Shown here: positions 36,634 through 45,010 of the stretch, piece by piece | How positions within the stretch are numbered: position 1 is the first letter of the stretch | Layout: every line of letters begins with the position of its first letter | Source: Acidobacteriota bacterium | Lineage (GTDB): Bacteria > Acidobacteriota > Blastocatellia > Pyrinomonadales > Pyrinomonadaceae | NCBI GenBank assembly: GCA_016718135.1 | Contig: JADKEF010000006.1 | Span: forward strand, 186,001 to 250,000 | Reading direction: 5' to 3' | DNA length: 64,000 bases | Position numbers and translations under genes: made by a program | The notes under the pieces: generated by a model | Databases searched by the model: none | Seen by the model: the letters and a program-made list of their open reading frames with translations, nothing else | What the model was told of the DNA's origin: nothing

Positions 36634-36860
36634 GCGGCGAGACTCAGGTCGTTCAGCTCAGAGCGAAAATAGGCTAGAACGCTTATTGCATCCTGTCGGC
36701 GAACCGTGGGGAAGTTCTCAAGAAACTCATCGAGCGAAACGCCTACTTCCAGATTTTCCAGCAGCGCGGAGACAGGTACTCGTGTGCCTAGGAATACCGG
36801 AACACCACTCATTATTTCTGGGTCGATGGTGATCGGGATGTTTTCGGTTATCGTCATCAT
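36630..36860 (-). CDS. DUF433 antitoxin-type DNA-binding protein
   Basis: 76 aa. ITIDPEIMSGVPVFLGTRVPVSALLENLEVGVSLDEFLENFPTV is the DUF433 signature, a small helix-turn-helix fold. Coupled (4-base overlap) to the DUF5615 gene; together a probable type II toxin-antitoxin module. Confidence 0.88.
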   Translation of the reverse strand: MMTITENIPITIDPEIMSGVPVFLGTRVPVSALLENLEVGVSLDEFLENFPTVRRQDAISVLAYFRSELNDLSLAA

Positions 36861-36905
36861 TTCCCAATTTTAACATACGGCAGACCGAGCGGTCTGCCGT
36901 ACCTT

Positions 36906-38221
36906 CTAATCGTAATACTCGAGCCCCAGATGCGTGATCAACTCTTCGCCCCTCATGTGGCGGAGGGTGTTTTTAGCTTCATCAATTGGATGAAGATATC
37001 GTGCTCTGGGTAGAGTCCCGGGGCAGTTTGTGGGGCCTTGAAGTAGAATGACAGCCATTCCTGAACGCCTTTCATGTTGGCTCGCTGGGCGAGGTCCATG
37101 AATAAGGCCAGATCTAACGCCAGCGGGGCGGCTAGGATCGAGTCGCGGCAGAGGAAGTTGACCTTGATCTGCATCTTGTAGCCGAGCCAGCCGAAAATGT
37201 CGATGTTGTCCCAACCTTCTTTGTTATCGCCGCGGGGCGGATAGTAGTTGATCTTGACGACGTGGTCGAAATGGCCGTAGAGGTCAGGATAAACTTCGGG
37301 CTGGAAGATGTGTTCGAGCACCGACAGCTTCGAAACCTCTTTCGACTTGAAATTCTCGGGGTCATCGAGCACTTCGCCATCGCGATTGCCGAGGATGTTG
37401 GTCGAGTACCAACCGTCGAGTCCGAGCATTCTCGATTTCAGGCCCGGAGCGAGGATGGTCTTCATCAGCGTCTGTCCGGTCTTAAAATCTTTACCGCAGA
37501 TCGGCATCTTGGTCTCGTCGGCAAGCTCGACGAGGGCCGGGATATCGACCGTCAGATTCGGGGCACCGTTGGCAAACGGCACGCCTGATTTCAACGCGGC
37601 GTAAGCGTAGATCATCGACGGAGCGATCATCGGGTCGCTGTCGTACATCGCTTTTTCAAACGACTCGAGCGAAGCGTGTATCGCTGATTCCTCGATGTAG
37701 ATCTCGGTCGATGCGCACCAGACCATGACGAGACGCGAGCAATTGTTGTCAGACTTAAACTTAGCGATGTCAGCGATCAACTGCTCCGCCAGATCCATCT
37801 TGTTCTTGCCGGTCTTGACGTTTTCGCCGGTGATGCGTTTGACGTAATTCTGCTCGAATACGGCGGCCATCGGCTTGAGCGACGAGAGCGGCTCGGAAAG
37901 CTGATTGAGCAGATCCTTGTCCAGAACGCCCGCGTTCATTGCCGCGTCGTAAGCGCTGTCATGGAAAATATCCCACGCGCCAAAGACAATATCATCGAGG
38001 CTTGCAAGCGGCACAAAATCCTTGATCAGCGGCGAACGATCATCCGTGCGCTTGCCCAGACGGATCGTACCCAGCTGAGTTAATGAACCGACCGGCTGCG
38101 ATATTCCACGCTTCACCGCCTCAACACCAGCGACCAAAGTCGTGCTGACGGCACCAAGGCCAACCAGCAAAACACCTAATTTCCCCTCTGCAGGAGCGAT
38201 CTCAACACCCTTTTCTACCAT
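36906..38221 (-). CDS. myo-Inositol-1-phosphate synthase, one frameshift at C-terminus
   Basis: Reconstructed ~438 aa. NAD-binding KLGVLLVGLGAVSTTLVAG, catalytic-region ICGKDFKTGQTLMKTILAPG, LDGWYSTNILGNRDGEVL and Lys-rich KINYYPPRGDNKEGWDNID are characteristic. It converts glucose 6-phosphate to inositol 3-phosphate. The frame breaks at the T-run 36970-36974 (one A short on the coding strand); repair restores LMKLKNTLRHMRGEELITHLGLEYYD and a natural stop. Homopolymer error is the likely cause. Confidence 0.92.
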
Positions 38222-38287
38222 TAGTTTTCTCCGAAAGTAACAAAACTATAAGGATAGCGGTAAGCGGTGTTCAGCGCAAATGCTCCA

Positions 38288-38442
38288 GTCAGAACCGCCT
38301 GCGTGAGCGGGCGGTGTGACAGTAAGAATTTCGTCCACAGATAAACACAGATAAGAACTCTCCTAAATCTCTGTTTATCTGTGTTCATCTGTGGATATTC
38401 TTTCCTTGGCTCTTGCCGCCCGCTTACGCAGGCGGTTCTGAC
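38288..38442. repeat. Nested inverted repeats: REP-like outer arms and cagataa-type inner hairpin
   Basis: Outer arms 38288-38314 and 38416-38442 are inverted copies of a 27-bp unit starting GTCAGAACCGCCTGCGT and ending GCGGGCGG, each able to fold as its own 8-bp hairpin. Inner arms 38334-38354 and 38375-38395 are 21-bp copies with unit ccacagataaacacagataa (one mismatch). A third outer-type copy lies at 52063-52089. The whole structure fills the gap between the inositol synthase and terminase genes and ends exactly at the terminase stop. Confidence 0.85.
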
Positions 38443-40800
38443 TTAGAAGCTGCCCACAAACTCTTTCCTCTCAGCAAGTCCCTGCACCGCTAGCGAGATC
38501 GCGTCGATCTGGTCGTCGTGGGTGCCGGTTGGGAAGGCGGCGGCTTCTTCGACCAGGTCGTGGTTCCAGTGGCCGCGGATGAGGAAGACGCGTCCGGCCT
38601 CGGCGGCGGCCATCCAGCCGATGGCCCGGGAGTGTTTGTCGCCACGCGGTTTTACTCCGCGAAGCGCTCGTCCCAGAGTTTGTTTTTCACGGCTAAGGTC
38701 GGCGAGAACGGCGTGGCCGTTGGCTGAGAGCTCGACGATGTGCGAAGCATCAGGCTCGGCGGCGATACGTCCCAGGATGTAACGCCGCTGCTCGGGGTAC
38801 TCGATCTTTCGCCGAAAACCGCCGTCAATGTAAATATTCTGCTCCTTATCGACCGCCACACGAAAGCTCGCCGTGTAATCCGAAGTCGTCCCAGCCGAAC
38901 AAGCCAGATCATACGCCCGCACCCACTTCAACCCCGGTGGCGGAGCGTTGATCACCTGCTTGAACCAATCGCGCTTGAATATGCCGCCCTCGGCCGGCGA
39001 AGGACGTTGCTGATAGAGCGATGCGAACGACCACGTGCCGATCTGTTCTCTAGTCTTTTTGAGTTCGGGCACGGAGAACCGTTCGGGCCAAAGAGCATCG
39101 CCAATGTTTCGCCCCAATGGATCGCCCAAAGCGGCTTTGCCGCAATGCACTGCGGCGAGGCTTGCCTCGCCGGAAGGCTCCAAATATGTATCTTCGTGGC
39201 TATGCCTCACGTCTGTCGCCCGCTCCGCGGGCTCCGAGGAATTTTGTGGCCGCTCCCGGTGAGGCACAGCCTCACCGCACTGCAATGCGGCCAAGCCGCC
39301 TTCGTCCATCCTCGATTCTTCATTGCTCATTTTCTTACTTTCTCCTTTTCTCACTTTCTCCCCTTCCTCCGCCAGCGCCGGCAGATCCACCACTCCCCAT
39401 TGCTCACCGCCTTCGTCCGCTTGTCGCAGCAATCTGCCGGCGAGGTCGTCTTCGTGCCAGCGGGTTTGGATGAGGACGACCTGGCCGTTCGGTTCGAGGC
39501 GTGTGTAGAGGTCGTTGTTCCACCAATTCCATACCTTTTCGCGGTAGGTGAGCGAATTGGCCTGTTCGCGGTTCTTGACCGGGTCGTCGATGATGATCAG
39601 ATTCGCTCCGAATCCGGTGATGCCCGCCCCGACACCAACCGCCTTAAGCCCGCCGCCCATTGTGGTTTCCCATTCGGACTCGGTGTTTTTGGGGCGTTGG
39701 CTGGCGAAAGGAAAGGGCGACTTAGGGGATTGCGGATCGCGGACTGCGGATTGCGGATCTGTGTATTCGCAGCCATTTTGCTTTTGATTCGCAAGTTGAA
39801 AGGTATGAGTGTTTGATCTTGCGGCTTCGCCGCTATGCACGGCGGTGAGGCTTGCCTCACCGGACTCGCCCGAAACCGAATCTTCGAGGCTGTGCCTCGA
39901 CTCTGTCGCCTGTTCCGCAGCCTCCGACGAAAGCTTGGTGCCGCTTTCGGTGCGGCAAGCCTCACCGCAGTGCGATGGGGCAGAGCCGCATGTGAACATC
40001 GGGGCGTGTTCGGCGTCGGTCACGCCGGAGGAACCGGCGTTGCAGCCGAGGGCGGCTGCGTTCCCGGCAGTAAGTGCATGGTCTTCTGCCAAAACTCTTT
40101 TGATCGAGCGTGAGAAACTGTTCGCGAGCTTCTGTCCGTAGCTCGCGATGATGGTTCGCATTCCGGGATCTTTCTTCATTCGCCACGCAGCGTAGCGGAC
40201 GGTTACAAGCTCCGATTTGCCATGACGCGGCGGCATGAAGATCATCAGACGCTTCAGATCGCCTTCGGTCATACGTCGCAAACGCTTGTAAATATAAAGC
40301 TGATGCTTCGCCGTCCATGTCATATTCGGCGAAACGGATATGAGCCATTGTTTGAACTCGTCGTACTCTTCCCTGGCGGGGTCGATCCTTACGGCTCTGC
40401 CTTGCTGCATTGCGGTGAGGCTTGCCTCACCGTCGCCGCGAACAACAGGGTCCGTGAGGCTCTGCCTCAAGTCTGTCGCCCGCTTCGCGGGCTCCGATTG
40501 TTCAGTGGAGCCCTGCCGGTGAGGCACAGCCTCACCGCAGTGCGATGCGGCTGAGCCTATAGAATACATGCTATCGGTGGCCAATGACTCCTTCACCAGC
40601 ACGTCCCAGCCGTAGCGTTCGATCCAGCCCGAGGCGGCGCGGCCGTTTTCGTAGCGGCGATACATTACGCGGCGGTGAAAATCCATGTAGCCGAGCTCAC
40701 GCATTTCGCGTTCGATCTGCTCGTGCTTTTTGCCTCTGTATTTTAAGTAAAGTTCGCGACAAGCCTCGATACGCTCGAGGGTGCGTTCATGATCGGTCAT
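38443..40800 (-). CDS. Orphan phage-type terminase large subunit with three in-frame repeat insertions
   Basis: 785 aa, about 200 longer than typical. Terminase parts are clear: Walker A FMPPRHGKSELV (~residue 184), Walker B LIIIDDPVKN, TRWHEDDLAGRL, and a RNase H-like nuclease with AYDLACSAGTTSDYT and HDDQIDAISLAV. Between them are three homologous ~55-residue inserts (~82-136, ~271-328, ~501-558) sharing CGEAxxxR...AxxATxxRHSxED...GEASLxAxxxGxA. Two shorter low-complexity stretches (SKKMSNEESR; YTDPQSAVRDPQS) flank the second and third. The reading frame stays open throughout. No other phage gene is nearby, so this is a stranded or domesticated terminase. Native function is uncertain. Confidence 0.85.
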   Translation of the reverse strand: MTDHERTLERIEACRELYLKYRGKKHEQIEREMRELGYMDFHRRVMYRRYENGRAASGWIERYGWDVLVKESLATDSMYSIGSAASHCGEAVPHRQGSTEQSEPAKRATDLRQSLTDPVVRGDGEASLTAMQQGRAVRIDPAREEYDEFKQWLISVSPNMTWTAKHQLYIYKRLRRMTEGDLKRLMIFMPPRHGKSELVTVRYAAWRMKKDPGMRTIIASYGQKLANSFSRSIKRVLAEDHALTAGNAAALGCNAGSSGVTDAEHAPMFTCGSAPSHCGEACRTESGTKLSSEAAEQATESRHSLEDSVSGESGEASLTAVHSGEAARSNTHTFQLANQKQNGCEYTDPQSAVRDPQSPKSPFPFASQRPKNTESEWETTMGGGLKAVGVGAGITGFGANLIIIDDPVKNREQANSLTYREKVWNWWNNDLYTRLEPNGQVVLIQTRWHEDDLAGRLLRQADEGGEQWGVVDLPALAEEGEKVRKGESKKMSNEESRMDEGGLAALQCGEAVPHRERPQNSSEPAERATDVRHSHEDTYLEPSGEASLAAVHCGKAALGDPLGRNIGDALWPERFSVPELKKTREQIGTWSFASLYQQRPSPAEGGIFKRDWFKQVINAPPPGLKWVRAYDLACSAGTTSDYTASFRVAVDKEQNIYIDGGFRRKIEYPEQRRYILGRIAAEPDASHIVELSANGHAVLADLSREKQTLGRALRGVKPRGDKHSRAIGWMAAAEAGRVFLIRGHWNHDLVEEAAAFPTGTHDDQIDAISLAVQGLAERKEFVGSF
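39129..39300. repeat. Terminase in-frame palindromic repeat, copy 3
   Basis: About 170 bp, bounded by gcggcgaggcttgcctcgcc at one end and ggtgaggcacagcctcacc at the other, each self-complementary, with GTCTGTCGCCCGCT/cgcggGCTCCGA between. Encodes residues ~501-558 of the terminase (ALQCGEAVPHR ... GEASLAAVHCGKAAL). Confidence 0.85.
39819..39991. repeat. Terminase in-frame palindromic repeat, copy 2
   Basis: Same architecture as the copies at 39129 and 40393: ggtgaggcttgcctcacc palindrome, a CTCTGTCGCC core, and a gcaagcctcaccgcagtgcg end. Encodes residues ~271-328 (SHCGEACRTES ... GEASLTAVHSGEAAR). Confidence 0.85.
40393..40557. repeat. Terminase in-frame palindromic repeat, copy 1
   Basis: 165 bp with ggtgaggcttgcctcacc at the left and ggtgaggcacagcctcaccg at the right, and a gtctgtcgcccgcttcgcgg core. 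Encodes residues ~82-136 (SHCGEAVPHRQ ... GEASLTAMQQGRA) ahead of the ATPase domain. Confidence 0.85.
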
Positions 40801-40902
40801 AGGTGGGAGAAAGACTAATAACTAAAAGTGATGAGTGGTGGGTGATGAGTGGAAGAAACTGACACGGGATCAACCTAACTGATTTTCTCGTAAATTGAAA
40901 TA

Positions 40903-40967
40903 CCGATCCGCCGCTTATGCCGATAATGTCGCTATTCGCCGATAATGTAGCGATCCGCCGATAAAAG
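40903..40967. repeat. Short tandem repeat, about 19-bp period
   Basis: Two full units (40920-40938, 40939-40957) starting ccgataatgt plus partial units on either side, in the 315-bp gap between the terminase and sixA. Nothing else besides this repeat and the adjacent hairpin is seen in that gap. Confidence 0.65.
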
Positions 40968-40977
40968 ATGTTTAAGA

Positions 40978-41067
40978 TTTTTGCCCACGAATAACACGAA
41001 TAGAACGAATAAAGAAAACCTAAGTAAATTCTTTATTCGCCTTATTCGTGTTATTCGCGGGCAAAAA
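40978..41067. repeat. Long intergenic inverted repeat (family A, copy 1) upstream of sixA
   Basis: 39-base arms (40978-41016 and 41029-41067), near-perfect complement, made of cgaata-type units; left arm opens tttttgcccacgaata and right arm closes cgcgggcaaaaa. 12-base loop. Confidence 0.88.
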
Positions 41068-41115
41068 CTCTTCTCTTTTCCCGGCCCACCTACTTAGGTT
41101 AGAATCGCGGTGTCT

Positions 41116-41607
41116 ATGAAAACTCTGCTCATCCTACGCCATGCGAAGTCTAGTTGGGACGACGCGAGTATGTCTGATTTCGAACGGCCGTTGAACGCTC
41201 GTGGTTTGCGGGCCGCTCCGTTTATGGGCGGACTTATGCGGCGGCGCGAGTTGATCCCTGACACCATCTTGTCGTCGCCGGCGATGCGTGCACGCCACAC
41301 GGCGAAATTGGTCCAACAGAGCGGAGCTTTCGACGCCGAGATCAAATTCGACCACGACATCTACGAAGCCAGCCCCGGCAGTCTTCGCCAGGCCGTTGCC
41401 GAGATCGACGACGAGATCACAACTGCCCTACTCGTCGGCCACAATCCGGGCATCGAGGGATTTATCAGATATCTAACGGGAAAACTCGAACCGATGCCGA
41501 CCGCAGCGTTAGCGGTGATCGAGTTAAAGATATCCAAGTGGAATGAGATCGACGACGGATGCGGCGAGTTGAAAGCGGTTATCAGGCCGCGGGATGAGAT
41601 GAGTTAG
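41116..41607 (+). CDS. sixA: SixA-type phosphohistidine phosphatase
   Basis: 163 aa from the ATG at 41116 (a GTG lies 6 bases earlier). Histidine phosphatase signature LILRHAKSSWDD (Arg8, His9), ILSSPAMRARHTAKLV, and LLVGHNPGIEGF with the second catalytic His. SixA removes phosphate from His of phosphotransfer proteins, though homologues in non-enteric bacteria may act on other substrates. No Shine-Dalgarno is visible; a long hairpin repeat lies 49 bases upstream. Confidence 0.9.
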   Translation: MKTLLILRHAKSSWDDASMSDFERPLNARGLRAAPFMGGLMRRRELIPDTILSSPAMRARHTAKLVQQSGAFDAEIKFDHDIYEASPGSLRQAVAEIDDEITTALLVGHNPGIEGFIRYLTGKLEPMPTAALAVIELKISKWNEIDDGCGELKAVIRPRDEMS

Positions 41608-41643
41608 GCTCCGGTTTCCGTGCCGAGCATTGTTAAGACGTAG

Positions 41644-42228
41644 TTATCGGATCTTGTCCGGGTCGAAGCGGGCGATATTGATCTTTCCAAATTTCTTTGG
41701 CGTGATGATCTTGGTCTTTGCGGTCTTTTCGGGATCGGTTGCCATAAAGCTGTCCTTTGCGACGAGGACGAGCTGCCAGGTCTTGTCGATGCGCGAATAG
41801 TTAAATTTATAACTGTCGCTCCAACGCCAGTTGCTGCCGCCGTAGTTATCTACGCTAAAGGAGTTTCGCCTAGCGGTAACGCCCGCGAACGGATCGCCGA
41901 AAACACCGCCGCAGGTGCGGCAGTAAACGACTTTGTCATTGCGAGCCGCTAATTTCAGATCGTCATTCCGGTCGGCCGTTAGGATCAGCAGAGTGCGAAT
42001 CCCGTCTCCCGGCTCATCTTTGTCTGCCTTGGGAGTTTCAACGACGAGGAGATAGTCGGCAAATCCGTCGCCGTTTAGATCGGCGGTTTCGAGAGCGAGG
42101 GCTATCTTTCCCTTCTCTATGAAAGGCGCAACTTTTGTCGGGATCGTAATCCCGGAATCTTGCGCTGATATGGCCAGTGAGTAGCAGCATAAAATGAACA
42201 AGACGCCGGTCAGAGTTTCTACTTTCAT
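41644..42228 (-). CDS. Secreted hypothetical protein with a VCBS/FG-GAP-like segment
   Basis: ~194 aa from ATG at 42228 (AGGTGA 5-10 bases upstream; a GTG at 42237 is possible). Signal peptide (ends LAISAQ). ALETADLNGDGFADYLLVVET resembles an FG-GAP/VCBS calcium-binding repeat; YCRTCGGVFGDPFAG holds a Cys pair. It follows the next listed gene by only a few bases, so the two are co-transcribed. Function unknown. Confidence 0.7.
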   Translation of the reverse strand: MKVETLTGVLFILCCYSLAISAQDSGITIPTKVAPFIEKGKIALALETADLNGDGFADYLLVVETPKADKDEPGDGIRTLLILTADRNDDLKLAARNDKVVYCRTCGGVFGDPFAGVTARRNSFSVDNYGGSNWRWSDSYKFNYSRIDKTWQLVLVAKDSFMATDPEKTAKTKIITPKKFGKINIARFDPDKIR

Positions 42229-42237
42229 AACGCTCAC

Positions 42238-42705
42238 CTAATTTGGGACGACTTTGATACTTAATGCGGGAGGCAGATCGCTCAATTTTTGAACACCGCT
42301 GTTGACCTCGCCTTTGATGCTTAACGACACGCCTCGCATATCGGGGTTTTTGCCGATGATACCGCGTTTGAATGTTCCGACACCGAGGGCGACGGAGATA
42401 TGCAGATCGGTCGAGTCGGCGATCGCCTCGACGCACATTGGGAAGTCGCGGCCCTTGTCGGCGGGCGTTCCGGTTTGCTCGCCGCAATCGTTGACCTCCC
42501 AGGTTATCTTCATGTTTGGGCCGACCGTTTGCAGAAACCACGTGTCGAAACGCATCTTGGGCATCCCCTTTTCGATATTTGAAACGAGCGTCGCACGGGC
42601 AAATTTGATTGCTGCAGAGTTCTGTTTTTTTGATTGCGCATTTGCTCCGGTAAAGCAGGCGAAGGTAACGATCAATAGGATCGAGATGTGAAGAAGGTAT
42701 TTCAT
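42238..42705 (-). CDS. Secreted hypothetical protein
   Basis: 155 aa with signal peptide (MKYLLHISILLIVTFACFTGANA). No domain recognised; two cysteines (NDCGEQTG, FPMCVEA) could form a disulfide. First gene of a two-gene minus-strand unit with the VCBS-like protein gene. The 221-bp gap to the divergent phoB-like gene holds a TATAAT box at 42908-42913 for the latter. Confidence 0.65.
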   Translation of the reverse strand: MKYLLHISILLIVTFACFTGANAQSKKQNSAAIKFARATLVSNIEKGMPKMRFDTWFLQTVGPNMKITWEVNDCGEQTGTPADKGRDFPMCVEAIADSTDLHISVALGVGTFKRGIIGKNPDMRGVSLSIKGEVNSGVQKLSDLPPALSIKVVPN

Positions 42706-42907
42706 ACTTTGGCGACCGTAGAGAATGTAAGTAGTACAGTACAGTAGTCTGTCATTTAATAACGTAGGAGCGAGCGTTTATTGCAAGGAATTTCCGTTTG
42801 ATCAGTATTCGGGTGAGATCCGCGATAAATTAACACTCTCGTAACATTGCGTTCACATCGCGTTAAGTCCGTGCGGTCAAACTAACGCATTCAACGCGAA
42901 ATTTACA

Positions 42908-42913
42908 TATAAT
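42908..42913 (+). promoter_or_regulatory. Consensus -10 box upstream of the PhoB-like regulator gene
   Basis: TATAAT lies 13 bases before the ATG at 42927; no good -35 hexamer is seen at the usual spacing, and there is no Shine-Dalgarno, so a very short leader is likely. Confidence 0.45.
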
Positions 42914-42926
42914 TTACGACAACGCC

Positions 42927-43613
42927 ATGCAGCAAACTATTCTGATCGTCGAGGATGAAGCGGACATTGCGGAGAGTCTGCAATACAACCTCAAACGCGA
43001 GGGTTTTCGGCCTGTCGTCGCTGAGTCGGGCGAGAAGGGGCTGCGATTGGCGCTTGATGAAAAAACGACACCTGCGCTGATCATTCTCGATCTGATGTTG
43101 CCGGGGATGAGCGGTTTGGAGTTGTGCAGGCGTTTGCGGCGTGAGACTTTGACCGAGAAAACGCCGATCATCATGCTCACTGCCAAGGCCGCCGAGGGCG
43201 ATAAGATCCTGGGCCTCGAGACGGGTGCGGACGATTACGTAGTCAAACCGTTCTCGATAAAAGAGGTCGTCGCACGGTTGCGGGCAGTGCTGCGGCGGGT
43301 CGAGACCGATGCGGCCCCGAACTATCAGGATGAGCAGCTAAAGGTCGATTTTGGGGACATGCGCGTCACCGCGAACGAACGTGATGTGCGCCTCACGCGT
43401 AAAGAGTTCGCGTTGCTCGAACACCTGATCAAGAACTCAGGCCGCGTCGCTTCGCGGCAGCAACTGCTCGACAATGTATGGGGCTACAGCTACTTCGGCG
43501 ACACGCGAACGCTCGACGTGCACATCCGCCGCCTCCGCCAAAAATTAGACGAATGCGGCTCCTGCATTGAAACCGTCGTCGGCGTTGGGTATCGTTTTAT
43601 TGGGTGTAAGTAA
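42927..43613 (+). CDS. OmpR/PhoB-family response regulator
   Basis: 228 aa. Receiver domain (~1-120) with ILIVEDEADIAE, phosphoacceptor Asp in LIILDLMLPGMSG, and YVVKPFSIKE with the conserved Lys; winged-helix output domain (~130-226) with RLTRKEFALLEHL and TLDVHIRRLRQKLDE. Paired with the PAS-histidine kinase gene downstream, as in PhoB-PhoR, though the Pho assignment rests on resemblance only. Confidence 0.92.
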   Translation: MQQTILIVEDEADIAESLQYNLKREGFRPVVAESGEKGLRLALDEKTTPALIILDLMLPGMSGLELCRRLRRETLTEKTPIIMLTAKAAEGDKILGLETGADDYVVKPFSIKEVVARLRAVLRRVETDAAPNYQDEQLKVDFGDMRVTANERDVRLTRKEFALLEHLIKNSGRVASRQQLLDNVWGYSYFGDTRTLDVHIRRLRQKLDECGSCIETVVGVGYRFIGCK

Positions 43614-43628
43614 ATAAGGAGAGAAGAG

Positions 43629-43718
43629 TTTTGCCCACGAATAACGCGAATAAGACGAATAAAAGACCATTACTGATTTATCTTTATTCGTTCTATTCGT
43701 GTTATTCGTGGGCACAAA
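43629..43718. repeat. Long intergenic inverted repeat (family A, copy 2) between response regulator and kinase
   Basis: 38-base arms (43629-43666 and 43681-43718): ttttgcccacgaataacgcg opens, gttattcgtgggcacaaa closes. The kinase ATG follows 8 bases later with no Shine-Dalgarno. Confidence 0.88.
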
Positions 43719-43725
43719 CATTCTT

Positions 43726-44781
43726 ATGATTTCGACAGCCACAGAGCCGGCGACGACGATGTCGAATCAGATCTTGCAGAAGATCCTCGACACGACGCGG
43801 GAGTGCGTCTTGGTGGTCGATCGCGATATGCGAGTGGCCTATTGCAACGTGCCGGCGGCGGTGGCGTTTGGGCGTGACGAACTGGACATTGAGGGTAAAC
43901 GGCTTAGCGAGGTGCTTCGCGATCTGGATCTGCATGAGGCGATGCGGCGGGCGATCACAACACGGACATCGTCTGATGTGCGGCTGGAACTGATGCGTGG
44001 TGAGCGACGCAAATTTGACGTCCACGTCGCACCGATCGAGCTTGGCGGCAGGCCGTTTGGCATAGGATTTTTTTACGAGACGACGCAGATCGATCGGCTC
44101 GAATTGGTTCGACAGGAATTCCTCTCGAACATCTCGCACGAACTCCGCACACCGCTCACATCGATACTCGCATTCGTCGAAACGCTCGAGAACGGTGCGC
44201 TTGAGGATCAGGAGAACAACATGCGTTTCCTCGGCGTCATCCGCCGCAACGCCGAGCGGATGAGCAGCCTGATCGCGGATATTCTCGAGCTTTCGCTGAT
44301 CGAGTCGGGCAGTGTGTCGATCGACATTCGCGAAGTCAAACTCCACGCCGCCGTAGCCGATGTGATGGCCACCCTGTCGTCAAAGGCCGACGGCCGCGAG
44401 GTCACGCTCCACAATAAGGTTCCTGAAAATGCGACGATCTCATGCGACAGCGTCCGGCTCGAACAGATGCTGACGAACCTCATTGACAACGCGATCAAAT
44501 TTAATCGAAAAGGTGGTACGGTCACCGTCTCGCTCGATCACTCCGCGGGCTTCGACAATATCTATGTCGCCGACACGGGCGAAGGGATATTGCCCGAACA
44601 CTCCGGGCGCATCTTCGAACGCTTTTACCGCACCGACCGCGCACGTTCCCGCGACCTCGGCGGCACCGGCCTCGGCCTCGCCATCGTCAAACACCTGGCC
44701 AAACTCCACGGCGGCGAGGTCTCGCTTGTGTCAGAATTGGGGATCGGAACTACCTTTAAGATCGAACTGCCGACCAGATAA
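43726..44781 (+). CDS. PAS-containing sensor histidine kinase (PhoR-like, no membrane segment)
   Basis: 351 aa from ATG at 43726. PAS domain (~20-125), HisKA with FLSNISHELRTPLTS (phospho-accepting His), and HATPase with LIDNAIKFN, DTGEGILPEHSGRIFERFYRTD and GGTGLGLAIVKHLAKLHGG. Unlike typical PhoR it lacks transmembrane helices, so it is predicted to be cytosolic and to sense an internal cue. It pairs with the adjacent response regulator. Confidence 0.9.
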   Translation: MISTATEPATTMSNQILQKILDTTRECVLVVDRDMRVAYCNVPAAVAFGRDELDIEGKRLSEVLRDLDLHEAMRRAITTRTSSDVRLELMRGERRKFDVHVAPIELGGRPFGIGFFYETTQIDRLELVRQEFLSNISHELRTPLTSILAFVETLENGALEDQENNMRFLGVIRRNAERMSSLIADILELSLIESGSVSIDIREVKLHAAVADVMATLSSKADGREVTLHNKVPENATISCDSVRLEQMLTNLIDNAIKFNRKGGTVTVSLDHSAGFDNIYVADTGEGILPEHSGRIFERFYRTDRARSRDLGGTGLGLAIVKHLAKLHGGEVSLVSELGIGTTFKIELPTR

Positions 44782-44786
44782 TTTTT

Positions 44787-44862
44787 GCCACCGATCCCAC
44801 GGATAAAACGGATAAAGAAAAGAAAGCTGGTTTGACCCGTCATATCCGTGTCATCGGTGGCC
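44787..44862. repeat. Intergenic inverted repeat, family A variant (ccgat/acggat units)
   Basis: Arms 44787-44811 and 44838-44862, left gccaccgatcccacggat, right atccgtgtcatcggtggc. Just downstream of the kinase gene; the next gene (carD-like) starts about 150 bases later and has its own Shine-Dalgarno. Confidence 0.75.
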
Positions 44863-45010
44863 GTATCTCTTCAAACATTTAACTTCCCGCCACCACAAAA
44901 CCGTGCTACACTACCGTTAAATCACCGCCTAAGTGTTTGTCCGGAAGACGTTGTTTGAACTTCCCGACCAGTTCGTTTCACCCTGCTTTTTTTGGGGAAG
45001 GAGTTCGGTT

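Noticed and set aside
40903..41067. CRISPR-like repeat array
   Set aside because: Units of about 19 bp are contiguous with no unique spacers, and the adjacent hairpin is a simple inverted repeat; no cas gene is present.
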